The position numbers and the translations under genes were made by a program. Shown here piece after piece: positions 44,301 through 55,329 of a stretch of 64,000 nucleotides of DNA (within the stretch, counting starts at the first letter, position 1; every line of letters starts with the position of its first letter). The notes beneath the pieces were generated by a model. That model was not told where the DNA came from and did not search any database. It saw only the letters and a program-made list of their open reading frames with translations. This DNA comes from Porpolomopsis calyptriformis (Eukaryota > Basidiomycota > Agaricomycetes > Agaricales > Hygrophoraceae). The stretch lies in NCBI GenBank assembly GCA_951640195.1, contig OX621163.1:3968001-4032000 (forward strand), in the 5' to 3' direction.

Positions 44301-47247
44301 AAGGTGCGGAAGCCGAGCCATTCCACCGTTGAGGTCTGCCCAAATCGGCTCCACTTGAGTAATGCTGAATAGCAGCGGATGCATAAGACCCAGAATATTG
44401 AACGCCATTTCTTTCGCCGAGAAGGTGCGAACGCCATAACTTTCCAACTCATGTGCGACAATATTGGCGGGGCTCATCAAGCCCGTACCACGGGTCCATC
44501 TAATGGGAGCAAATTTAGATAGATGATGACAAAAGCGTCGACATTCACTCACCCAATGACAGCACCCGCCAGGCAGAGGTACTCACCCCAACTTTCCGAG
44601 CTCCAGCGATTAAACAGCGTCTCGAGAGAAATTTTTGACTCGGAGTAGAGACCATCATTCCCAAAAAGACCATGGTTGGGCGAAAGCGGTAATATGACTT
44701 GGGTAGGCCGTGTGACGAAATCTCGACTGGCTTTCTTGTTTTTGACAGCGCCGAGAATTCGAAGGAGGTTGACCAACATGATACGATGGGCAAGTTCAGA
44801 CTTGTCGTCGACACCATCAATCTCTCGTCCATTTTCAGGAACAGCGGCGAATGGGAGAATATAGTCGAGATCGAGCCCTAACGTAGCATAGATGTAGTCA
44901 ACTAGAGCTTCGACGTCTTGCTTAGAACCCTGATTGAATGGGACGACAATCAAAGCGGAACCGCGACTTCCAAAGCTCTGGAAGATCGATTGGTAATACT
45001 CGACAGTGGCGCGACTGTAACGGGATGTGGTGACCACAACATGTGCACCGCCAGAGAGCAGCCCTTTCAAAATCTCGACACCGATAGAACCCTTGCCGAC
45101 GCCAGTTAACAGAGCATTCTTGTCCTTGAATGTCGTACCTGAGGTAGCAATTTCGTGGAGGATATCCAAGTAGACACTCGTCAGGTTGCTGCTATATTCC
45201 CAATTAGTGCCGACTCTGCGTTTCAAGTGCAACAAGGGAATCTTGTCGGCCGATACGAATGAAACGCTTGTAATTTGAGGGCGAAGGAATTGAGATGATG
45301 ATCTCCGGCTTCGGGTTCCAACGCGGCTACGAGGATCAGGTCCTTTACGTAGAGAACGAACCACCCCTTCATAAAGCGCCTTGATGCGATTCTTCTGCTC
45401 TTGGCTAATTCCAGGTTGCGATTTTACAACCGTCCAGAGTTTAAGAACATCGTCCTGAACCTTTTGGATATTTACGGCTCCCGAGACAGTGTCACCACTC
45501 GCCATTTCTTCTACGTACGCTTCAAGCTTGCGGACATTCTCGCGAACGACTTCCGAGTACACAATATCGCCCTTTTCCGTGACTTCGGTACGAGGCGCGG
45601 TGGGAAGGGTAACTTCAGGGACCAGTTAGAAGAGAAAAGTAGACAATATCTAAGCGCGACTAACCATCCTTGTAAACCGGTGGCCTTCCGATGACCTCTT
45701 TAGTGTTATCGAGGAGTTGTTGCCCGAATTCTTTGGCCAACTTGTAGTTTTCGCCTCGAGTAACGTCACATTGGTCAATGTTGTATTGCATATAGACAAG
45801 GAAGTCCGGATCGGCACGATTGAGGAGAGAAATGGCACGCGCAGTAATATCGCGATCTACGGTGGCGAGTCGTCCGAAAATAACGTTGTAATACATAAGC
45901 AGAGCATCTTGTCGAGCCCAGTTCCAGGAAGAATCAAAGCGCCGTGCCTTGAGTGGATCAAAGATTGGCTGGATACCATCGATATAGGTGTCGCCGTGCT
46001 CCTTCGCGATGCTGTCTAACCGGGCTTGAAGAGCGATCGAATGTGCCTTTTCTTTATCAAATGCAATTTCACCCGAGCGTGAGTCGCGTTTGAGGTAGCG
46101 CATATAGAGTTCGACGTGCTGGGCTGCAAACCGTTCCTGCTCTGCCTGGAATTTCAAAAACTCCTCACTATTTATCACGGCTCCTCCAGCTGCCCCAGCT
46201 GCTCCACCTCCCGAACTGCCTGGAGACAGAGAAATCCCGGACCTCTTAGCATATATCGCCACGATGCCGTCCAGCCAGGTCTTGGCTTCAGCTTCTGAAC
46301 CAAGCCGCTTCGCAGGTTCTAGGGTGGTTCCAAGCAACAAAATGCCGTCTGACCGCGAAGGTCCCAGACCCCAACTCTTGGCAAGGTAAGACTTGATGGC
46401 AGAAGAATTAAACCCGCCAGGCATCTTACCACCAATCATACGAGAGACCAACGCGTTGGAATGTTTTCCAAGGGTGCCGGAAAATCCCATCCCCAATGCG
46501 GACGCCAGTTCTTCGAGCGGCATTTCTTTGGCTTTCTCAGGGGCAGACGCAAATTCCAACTGTAGGTCGCCTAGTATCTCGTTTTGTAGTGTGGACTTCC
46601 CGCCTACAAGGTCTTTGATGCTCTTTGAAAGGGTACTTCATCTACTTTTTTTTGAGCTTTTGGGCAATGACAACGGTCAAGATCTCAATGGATTTCAGAG
46701 GAACATCCTCCACCATGGTGACGGAAGCAGATGGAGCGGAAATCGACGCAATTGTAACCGGAGCGGTACTGGGAGCCGGGGGTGCAGTTTGAGGAGCTTC
46801 TTCGACTACTACAACGGCTTCAGGCTCATCTTCGAATTGGTAGTATATTTCCTTCCCGTTCTGTGCATGACAAAGAATCGACCGAGAGCGGCCGGTGGAA
46901 TCATCTCGGGCCTCGTATTTGGCCTTGAGTGTACGTTTAGCCATGCCGGTCAACGTTGGAGAAGGGCCAAGCTCGATGAACCTTTCGAACGCGAAATCTG
47001 CGAACAACAGGTCCTGTGTCTCGATCCATCGAACAGGGGAAGCAAATTGGTATGCGAGGAGTTCCACAAGAATGATATACGCCAACTTTTGACGTTGCGC
47101 TGGGTCAGCCCAGCCGTCCTCGTCCCACCTCCCCAAAACTTTGTCAAGGCGTGGAGACGATGTTTGGTCGTAGGTTAGCTGGGCATACTCGCGAGAGACT
47201 TCGAATGGCTTAGCGATAAGGTTAGGGATATACTTTCCGACGAGCAC
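41391..47247 (-). other. Domain map: alpha-type half of the fatty-acid synthase
   Basis: The start of yeast Fas2 is recognisable (ELLAYQFASPVRWIETQDLL, ELGPSPTLTGMAKRTLKAKY). The ACP has DLVGGKSTLQNEILGDL, with the Ser that takes phosphopantetheine, but two small indels just before it (AAAAAAAA run and CCCTTT) break the frame near 46,640-46,620. Ketoreductase: LLTGVGKGSIGVEILKG and GLYSESKISLETLFNRW (44,550-45,560) intact. Ketosynthase: PVGAC with the catalytic Cys codon split by a 50-nt intron (43098-43049), HGTSTGAN and LLGHSKGG with both His. The C-terminal transferase ends at IGVGTD, keeping one metal ligand but losing the RNFT and KEAVFKSLG parts. Confidence 0.85.
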
Positions 47248-50200
47248 GTCGGGATTCAGGTGATCGGCCTTGAGCTTTTTTGAAAGATCTGCAATATGGA
47301 TATTAGTTATCAGAATTCAGGTAGCGGTTGAGTTATCCTACAAGCTCGGAATGGCATGACCCCAGCCCAAAGATAGCGGGAATGGAAAGGTACATCAATA
47401 CCAGGGAGGGGGATTGTTGCAAAACCACGTTCGAGCTTTATATGGCCTTCGACTTTTTGCTGTTCTTTAGCTCGTTCGAAACAACTCTTGACGATCTCTC
47501 CCAGCATCTCTTTGACCCTCTCAACAGTGTATGTTTCAGTGAGCTGCATAAACTTTGTTAGCCACATTTAGTTTAACACTTGAATTAATTTCACCTTGGC
47601 AATGTCAATTTTTTGGACTTTCAAATAATTGAGGACATTCGTCATCGTTTCAAGTGCCACGAGCTCCCCAGCACAAACGTATTGTTGACCCTGCAAGATT
47701 ACCGAAAGATCAACACCAGTTAAAGGTACACCAAACGCAACACACCTCGACATTGTAATTGACGATTTCAAGGAGACAGCTAGTTGATAGAGCGATGCTG
47801 TCAACTACCTCACGCAGGGCTGCATCGCCGAATGTCTTCGAGATTCGACTCGGGTTGACGGCACACATGGCGTAATTAGACCGGTTTTCGGAGTCTCGCT
47901 CCACAGCACGCTGCATTGTGATTCCACGGTAGAAGACAACGTCAACAAGAGACAAAATGGGAAGGACGTCTGTGATCGAGGCCAGTGCGGAATACTCGCC
48001 CAAAGAGTGTCCGGCAAAAGCACAGTCCTTCTGCACGAGACCCTTCATCCGAAGGTCCTCGAATGCGGCCTTCTCGGTAACGACGAGAGCGATCTGTGCA
48101 AATTGGGTAGCAAAGAGCAGTCCATTCGGATGACTAAATGTATATTTGGGAGTGCGAACGTCGATATCGGCGAAGAGGGGGAGAGTCTTGACGTTACCGT
48201 CCTTGTCCATTGTGTCGTATGTCATATCGATGTATCGTTGGCGAATGGCTTGACCTTTGATTCCACCAAAGTGAATAGTTTTCTCCTTCGGGTTGTCTTT
48301 GACTATCTCCACGATAGAGAATCCATACACATTGCGGAGATGAGCATCGGCACTCTCCCACACTGCGCGGGCGGCAGGGGAACTATTGTAAAGATCCATA
48401 CCCATACCTGGTTCTTGAGATCCTTGGCCGGTGAATACAGACGGTGGTGGGCTGTGCAACCTCCGCTGAGCCTTCAAGAACCTTCTCGCCACGACTATTT
48501 CCTGTCTCGATTTGGACGACGATGTGACCATCCCGCATAGCAACATGTTTGATACTGACGGTCAATTCGTCACCGGGCAGGACCATCCCCACAAACGTAA
48601 CATTATAGCTTTGAGAAACAAAATCCGTCAATAATTCCGTCTCAGTGATAAGTACCACGCACGCAAGGACCCGTTCGGAGTGACCTTCCGCAACAACATT
48701 CTCGACGTGGCAACGTGTTGCAGCACTAGTCCACAAACCATGTGTGATGGTGCCGGGGAGAGACGCATAGTCAGAGAAGTACGGGTTCACGTGGATGGGG
48801 TTGAAATCACCCGAGACGTCAGAGTGTGGTTCGTTAGTAAGGGGGGCACTGAATACGGCTTTGGCGGGGCTGGTCAGTGAGTAACCGCCGTTCGCCAAGG
48901 GCACCGCAAGCCCTTGAGGGCTGCCGTGACGTTGCAAGTACGCGAGGACGGGGTTACCTTTACAATCGTCCTGTTGGAAGTCCACAGATCCGACCTTGAC
49001 CAAGCGTCTCAGAAGGTCTCTAACGAAGACGCTGCCAGAGACCGAGACATCGCAGTATGAGGTCTTGTCCTTGAATGAAACTTGCCACTCGATACGGAAA
49101 ATAAGCCATGTGCCAGCCAGGAGTGGTCTAGATTCATCATCCCATTTGAACCATTCCTTCGACTGCAGCACCCCAACGGCAGCGTCGTTTGCAAGCTCAA
49201 CTAGATAGTCGGGTTCCTCCGTTGTCTCAAATGTATTCTGGTAGTCGGAGAAGCGACCACGATAAAGAAATGCCGATACTACCTCGATAACTGGTTTGTC
49301 GCCACGACGAACATAACCTTTCACCTTGACTATCTTGCCCTCGTTCGCATTTGTGACCGAGACGATTCGAGCTTCCGCCTTGCAGACATCCCCAACTTGA
49401 AGTGGTTTCGCACCATCGACCATGCGGAAGCCGTTGGAAAGGTGGACAAGTTTAAGGAGATCTCCATCAATTGCAAATGGGAATATCGACTTTATGATTG
49501 CCTGTGGACCACCGTCAAAGTACCATAAATATTTATGAATATGAGACTTGCCTGCCATCCAGTCACGATTGCGAAGTCCATAGGCGCCTGAACCTTCGTG
49601 TTCCTAACGGTGTTGAAGGCCTCGCCTTGATTGCCAACAACACCACAAAATCTTGCTACGTCAGTGACATCAATTGTGACTTCGGGGCCAACGAATACAT
49701 CGTGGATGTCAAGGTTAGGGAGGACAGCTTCATCGCCAAACCAAAGCTTCCAGTAAAATTCCTTGATCCGAGTGTTGCGGCCCTCCGCGATTTCATGAAT
49801 TGGAACTGAGCCCATGGAAGGCTTATACACAAATCGTAAGTGGAGAGGAACTGAGACTCCCTGACGTTCTTCGAAAACCGTAATATTGATCAGCTTTGAT
49901 TGGGCGTCATATTGAATTTCTACTGCTTTGAAGGCCGGCGTTTGAACGTTATTCGACCGGGCGGCACCATAGACGGTGACGGAAACAGGGGATGAATCCA
50001 ACAAGGTAACGACAACTCTTTGTCCAGAACGAGGAGCAAGGAGTCGATGAATGGGGTTACTGACATACGATGAACCTTGCACAATGGTCGGTGAGCAGAA
50101 AAGAGCCCGCAACCATCCGATTTGGGGGCCAGCTAACGTCTCTAACCACAGGGACTGCTCAGGTGCCGCAGTACCCATCACTTGGAAGTTTCGGCCTCTG

Positions 50201-53192
50201 TCTCCACTCGCTGGATGTTGAACGGCACCAGGAAGTCCGGAGAAGCAGCCTTGGGTTTTACAGCCAGGTAGTCGACAGAGGGGATTTTGGATTCGTCGCC
50301 GCCATAACGGTGCTCTACAAGCTTCTGGATGAGAGATGAATTGACGCTATCAAGTAGATCCTTGATGGCTGGATCCTTGACTTTAGAATGTTTCACAGCC
50401 ACCGGTCCTTGCAAGATGCAAACTCGTTGAGGGTCTTGATCAAAAACGCCTTCGATATCCTCAGCTGCCCACAAAGAGTCCTGTCGGAAGGTCACACCTA
50501 ATTAGAACAATCTGTCGATAATTCTGGTTGGGTCACATACCTTCTTAAACCATACTTCGAAATTGGCATCCAGCACGGGAATGAAGGGTACGGGTTTTTG
50601 TCCAAGTCTCTGAGAGATGGCCAAGAAATATGCCTTATCTTCTGAGGCCAAAGGTTGCTCCCTGGCTAACGGATATGCTCTGAAGAACAAATCGACGAAC
50701 GGTAGGGGGTCGTCGAGCGTTGCAAAGCTCTGCAAAAGTGATGGTTTGTCGCCACCGCCATTCACGCCTGCAAAACGTTCCTCTACTCTCCTCAACCAGT
50801 CACCCGTCAAATTCCTCAAGGACGTATCCACCCATCGGTTCTCGTGCTTCACGAACATGAGTCTCACCATCCTCAATACCACCTCTTCATATGTCATAGC
50901 ACCAAGATCGGTTGCAACGCTATCGTCCTTCTTCCATCCAAACCATGGCTTGCTGAAGTCTTTGTTTAATTTCTCTATAACTTCCGCTCTACGCTCTGTT
51001 AGCCATGCCATGCGTTTTTCCTTTGGTAGGCTGAATACGGTGTCGTCGAACTCTTTCCACAACTTGACGCCCCGTGTCGCAATCTTATGAATCGGCTCTC
51101 CGAGCTCGGACCGCACAGTGAAATCCCCCCCGTCGGCTTCACGTATGTACCTTCCCAGCCCCTGTCCTCCACACCAGGGGCCGCAACGATCAAGTCTTTC
51201 ACTGACGAGCTTGTGTGCGCTTCTTTCGCAACCATGACACGGCTTGCGAATAGAAAGCCGTCGAAGGGCATGGGCTGGACGTCGTACGAGACAGACTAGT
51301 CCCCGGTTAGGTATGGCCACACATCATCAGCGGCACCAAAACCAGATCCGGCTACAAGGGAGATATTTTTTTGCTGGCAAATGAAGCGATACGTTGCAAG
51401 AATAGGTTGATGAAAGTCCTCGAATGAATGGTGCCCATCGGCCCGCCCGCCAGTCCATTGTAAAATGATGGGGAAGTCGGGATTTGAAGCAGCAATGTTG
51501 ACAACCTGTCGAATGCCATCGGTACTACCAGGCTTGAATGCGACGTGCTTAATCCCAGCGTTCCTCAGCCCCTCAATAATCTCGGCAGCTTTCTCCGTAG
51601 TCGGAATGCCGGCGGCAACGCAAAACCCTTCTATAGGCAGCCCTTCTTGCCGTAACTGTTGCCATAGAGGGAGCTGGAAACCGAACTGACGAGGGTTGAT
51701 GTAAAGGGAGTTGAGTGTGATGCCAATCCCGGCGGGGATCTTCGTCTGTATTTCGGAAACTTTGGCACGCAATGCAGCAGCGCTGTAGTGCCCTCCGCCA
51801 GCAAGTTCAACATGGTATCCAGCCTCAAGAACAGCACTGACGAAACCAGCTTTTACAGTGGTGGGGGTCATACCGGCAACCATGATCGGCGGTTTGCCCA
51901 AGAGACGAGAAAACGGGGTATCGAGATGTATCACACCATCGCTATTGATGGATTAGAGAATAACGGAAGATATCGGTATCATTAAACGAACCTTGTCCGC
52001 ACCAAGCCCGGCGCCCATTGCTCACTCCATCGATCCTCGAACTTGACGCATTGCGTATCGTAGAGCTCAACATCACCCTTGCCTTTATCCCCAACAACAA
52101 TAACCCGAACTCCTCGTCCATCTAGATTGCGCGCAGTGAGAGGTCCGATCCCGCTCAAGCCGCCAGGACCAAAATCAATCGCATGGGTCGCTGCCTTCGG
52201 GAAGTTGGTCGCAACTGACCAGTGAATGGGTAACGTAAATATTTGATCGCAGAGTAAACGCGTGATCGACCCTGAAAACAGTCGCAAATCTGAACCTGTG
52301 CAACCGGCTCGTCATTATGTCGAAGGTGAAAGAGACGACAAAACGCACCATCCTCGGTGTGAAAAACTGGTATCTGCAGGTCCTCGGGCTTCCAGAGATC
52401 CTCTCCCCCGAGATCCTCTACACAGAGCTTTTCTCCCGCGCCGGCAAGATATGTGCTGTGATACGGGACGCCAACAACTAAGAAACGAATGGAAAATACA
52501 GACTTGCGTTGTGAAAATGGCGTTTTGCTCTGATCGATCCCGTTGGGTGCACGAACATTCCTCAAATTCGTTACAAGTCCACACAACGAGCGCGTTGGTC
52601 CAGTGATAACAAATGCGCGTGGCCCATTATGCAAAGATACTGTCAACTTGGCGTTTTCGGGGAGGTGGGAGTTCGTCTTCTTCACGTGTGGCTCCAAGTC
52701 CTTTAACGAGAGGCCAGTCACAGAAAGCATAGGGCTCGGCACGCCCTCTCCACCCTCAACTGTGTCCTGGACAATACTCGGCTCTAGAGACGTTACGGGA
52801 AATGCTTGTTGTCCACGCAAACCAGAGAAAAACAGCCACCGAATCGCTTTACGAGCATTGTCCATGAAGGACTCGAAAGAGCTAGATGCGGCGATGGCTA
52901 CGGCTGATACTAGGCGTTGCGAATGACCAGTCGCGCCAGCAATACGATCACGGAGTTCACCTGGAGTGAGACCAGAGACACGGCAGACAACCAGGTACTG
53001 GGCAAGTTGTGTGAGGCCAATGAGAGGTGAAGAAATAGGGATAGATGCGAGATAGATGGTAGAAGGGCGAGGAATGGTTTTAGAGAGCCAAGCGACGACC
53101 TCCATGCCATGAGGGTAGAAGAGTGTATCTTGACGAGCAACTGCGAGGGGTTGGAGAACCTCGTTGACCATGGATGTAAGGAAAGAGGTCAC
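46950..53192 (-). other. Domain map: beta-type half of the fatty-acid synthase
   Basis: Acyltransferase: LASIPISSPLIGLTQL and the nucleophile region GATGHSQRLVSA, with Arg for the usual Gly after GHSQ (52,940-53,000). Enoyl reductase: PPIMVAGMTPTTVKAGF, QWTGGRADGHHSFEDFHQP (51,300-51,960), broken by the TAG stop and the frameshift at TGGI/TVRSE. Dehydratase: MDFAIVTGWQA, GDLLKLVHLSNGF, VSGDFNPIHVNPYFSDYA with the catalytic His (48,780-49,560). Malonyl/palmitoyl transferase: [16 protein letters not shown] (48,430) and [14 protein letters not shown] (48,000) with its Ser. The dehydratase-transferase link has lost two bases, so the GQGSQ part is out of frame. No stop codon separates it from the alpha-type half, hence a fused gene. 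Confidence 0.85.
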
Positions 53193-53195
53193 AAA

Positions 53196-53213
53196 CGTGC
53201 TATATATAGCACG
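53196..53213. promoter_or_regulatory. 18-bp perfect palindrome at the MFE-2 / synthase junction
   Basis: CGTGCTATATATAGCACG is its own reverse complement. It lies at the junction between the dehydratase piece of MFE-2 and the truncated synthase. It contains a TATA-like core and could act as a promoter, but the synthase frame appears to run through it, so it may simply mark the breakpoint. Confidence 0.35.
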
Positions 53214-53224
53214 ACTAACCCGAC

Positions 53225-54122
53225 TTTGCGTTTTTACTGAGCGTGACAGCCGCCGCTTTGCCTTTATCGAGAACTTCCATTAATCCGACACTGGCCCATT
53301 CACGTCTCGTACTTCACGAGTCAAGACTAACCGAACCTCGTTCACCAACTCGCCGCTGGTGGGAATACTGCCTCTCATAGCCAAGTACTGTTCTCCATGG
53401 AGTAATTTCGCCTGAAGCAGAGTCGGTGTCGGAAGCAAGGTATTAGCAGTTGACTAACTGGGTTGAAGTTGGGGAGCCAGCCCAACGGGATGCCAGCGCT
53501 GGCAAGGAACTGAGGGATAACTCCAAAAGTGGGAAGGGCACTGGATTCATCGTGTCCCTCATACGTCCATTGGAGTTCCTTTGCTGCCGCACCAATTCCT
53601 ATGTCATACAGGATTACATCTCGCTCGGTGTAGTTGGATCGATGTGGACCCCTTTAGCGTCCCTGACAAGTTGCGAATCTTCTTGATTCCGTATTTGACG
53701 CCTTCTCGCGCCACGGTTTTGGTGAATCCGATGAGACCTCATAAATGTTTGCGAGTGAGTCCGTCACAAAAAACGATGACGATAACACCGGGGTTATAAT
53801 AAATTACGCCCAGACGAGTTTCATTGAGAAAAACTCACCCCTTGTCTTGTAAACTACTGGCATTGTTGATCAGGATGGTCACCGCGCCGAACGCATCAAG
53901 TGCAGACTGTATAACAGCACCCCCGTCTGTCACCGAGGACGTATTTGCGACCGCCTTGCTGCCGGCTGTAGAATGGAATTAACTTGTCGGATATTGCAGG
54001 ACATGGATTGACAAACACTTGATGACCTCGTCAACAACTTTCTGGGCAGCGGCAGCACTGACGTCGCTAACGACGACATTCGCGCCGCGAGAAGCGAAGA
54101 GCTCTGAATAACTGGTTGAAGT
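53225..54122 (-). pseudogene. Peroxisomal multifunctional enzyme 2 (FOX2/MFE-2) remnant
   Basis: From the right: SYSELFASRGANVVVSDVSA and DAFGAVTILINNAS, parts of a short-chain dehydrogenase with the NNA motif; then GLIGFTKTVAREGVKYGIKK from the later helix; then the hydratase part YTERDVILYDIGIGAAAKEL, LPTFGVIPQFLASAGIP, and GSIPTSGELVNEV and EVLDKGKAAAVT. This enzyme carries out the second and third steps of peroxisomal beta-oxidation. The Rossmann start, most of the dehydrogenase and the second dehydrogenase domain are lost, and a stop follows YGIKKIRNL. Identity of the pieces is clear; together they cannot be functional. Confidence 0.8.
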
Positions 54123-54233
54123 GAGTGGTGGTGAGTGCGCGGGCAAAACGACTTATACAGTATATGGATCGGTTCATGTTGAAGGAAAGCCTCGCGTACT
54201 CTGCCTGTTTTGCTCGTGTTCGTCACCATTATA

Positions 54234-55262
54234 ATGGCTCCCAAATCATTTCTATCCACTGTCCGTTCTGTATTCTCAAAGTTTTTCGTAGCGAACAATC
54301 CAATGTCCACCGACCACTTGCTCTTGCCTGGGGAGGATCAGTCACTCCCCGTCTCGGTGCTCAGCCAATTTGTAAAGAGCAAGGAAAACCTCGACTTGGC
54401 TAACTCAGCTTTCGTCCGCCAGGCGACTCACTTCAAGCAGTCTTCTACTGTCTTCCACGAATCAGTCCTCCTCGACATTGACATCGTCGACATTGATGGA
54501 TCACCCATCGCTAAGACTTTTTTTCACGCTGAACGAGCAGGAGGAGACGGCCCAGTCGGAAACTGCTCACCCTCCAGCTCATCCACCTCGCTTGCTTCCT
54601 TGTCCGAAAATACCATAAAAGCAAAGGATACACTCTTACTTCCTGGCTCAAAAGCCCGGGATAAATATTCATTCGATGACTACCTAGCTAAAGATCACAT
54701 ACGACTCAGGACCATCCGACTGTCCAAGGCGATGTCGGTTGCGCAACTGATGGTTATGCTGATGGTCCTGCATGACCACTGGCCCCATTACGTTCTCTTC
54801 ACCTCCCAGTGTTATTTGTTTGCAGGGGCAGTTTGTGAGATGTTGCGGATCGAGTTTGGTGGCTACGTTGTTGATGATGGGAATAATGTGAAGGCAGGAA
54901 GGTTCAAGTCTGTGCAGGTCACAGAATCACCTCCCGATGTTACGGAGGTCCTTGAAAAGTACCGCGCGGAGTGGGAAAGGTTTTGTAAGAAGACCCTCGA
55001 GGCAGAGGGACGGGTGGAGCAGCAGCACCAGGAAGAGTTGGCAAGACGTGAGCGGCAGCTCCAGGAAGAGGTAGCGAGACGCGAGGAGGCGGAGCGGCAG
55101 CATGAGGAAGCGGTAGCAAGACGCGAGGAGCAGCACAAGGAAGAGGTAGCGAGACGCGAGGAGGCGGAGCGGCAGCATGAGGAAGCGGTAGCAAGACGCG
55201 AGGAGCAGCACAAGGAAGAGTTGGCATATCTGAAGGGGCTGCTCCAACAACAAAGTCAGTAA
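54234..55262 (+). CDS. Coiled-coil protein of unknown function
   Basis: Open frame of about 342 residues from ATG 54234 (MAPKSFLSTVRSVFSKFF); an earlier ATG at 54210 adds eight residues. The middle has KDHIRLRTIRLSKAMSVAQL, YVLFTSQCYLFAGAVCEMLR, a pattern I have seen in uncharacterised mushroom proteins near transposons. The C-terminal 100 residues form a Glu/Arg-rich coiled coil, containing a 25-residue unit (from EEVARREEAERQHEEAV) repeated exactly twice as a 75-bp duplication. No signal peptide or membrane segment is evident. It is the only open + strand gene in the gene-fragment area; a continued exon after 55262 (intron GTTTGT?) is possible. Function unknown. Confidence 0.6.
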   Translation: MAPKSFLSTVRSVFSKFFVANNPMSTDHLLLPGEDQSLPVSVLSQFVKSKENLDLANSAFVRQATHFKQSSTVFHESVLLDIDIVDIDGSPIAKTFFHAERAGGDGPVGNCSPSSSSTSLASLSENTIKAKDTLLLPGSKARDKYSFDDYLAKDHIRLRTIRLSKAMSVAQLMVMLMVLHDHWPHYVLFTSQCYLFAGAVCEMLRIEFGGYVVDDGNNVKAGRFKSVQVTESPPDVTEVLEKYRAEWERFCKKTLEAEGRVEQQHQEELARRERQLQEEVARREEAERQHEEAVARREEQHKEEVARREEAERQHEEAVARREEQHKEELAYLKGLLQQQSQ

Positions 55263-55329
55263 CACTTTTTTAATATTCTTAATATTGTATCCAATTTTTT
55301 ATTGCAGGTTTGTCTCAAGCAGGGTAATA

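Larger units (their letters stand above)
41391..53192 (-). pseudogene. Fused type I fatty-acid synthase, truncated and frameshifted
   Basis: Domain order along the - strand: acyltransferase, enoyl reductase, dehydratase, malonyl/palmitoyl transferase, acyl carrier protein (ACP), ketoreductase, ketosynthase and the start of phosphopantetheinyl transferase. This is the fused beta-alpha layout of basidiomycete cytosolic fatty-acid synthase, which makes palmitate and stearate from acetyl- and malonyl-CoA. More than 20 exons with introns of about 50 nt can be followed. The N-terminal 200-plus residues with the GGQG motif are missing and the C-terminal domain stops after IGVGTDH, exactly where RasGEF-like sequence begins. 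A Trp codon is TAG (51299-51297) and at least four frameshifts occur (near 51,120, 50,180, 48,440 and 46,630). I call it a pseudogene; assembly errors could explain some indels but not the truncations. Confidence 0.88.

Noticed and set aside
46612..46636. 25-nt GT...AG intron that would restore the ACP frame
   Set aside because: Too short for spliceosomal introns here (others are about 50 nt) and it would remove conserved ACP residues; two indels are more likely.
54863..55265. Ser/Cys-rich and Leu-rich frames opposite the coiled-coil gene
   Set aside because: Antisense shadows of the repeated Glu/Arg codons.
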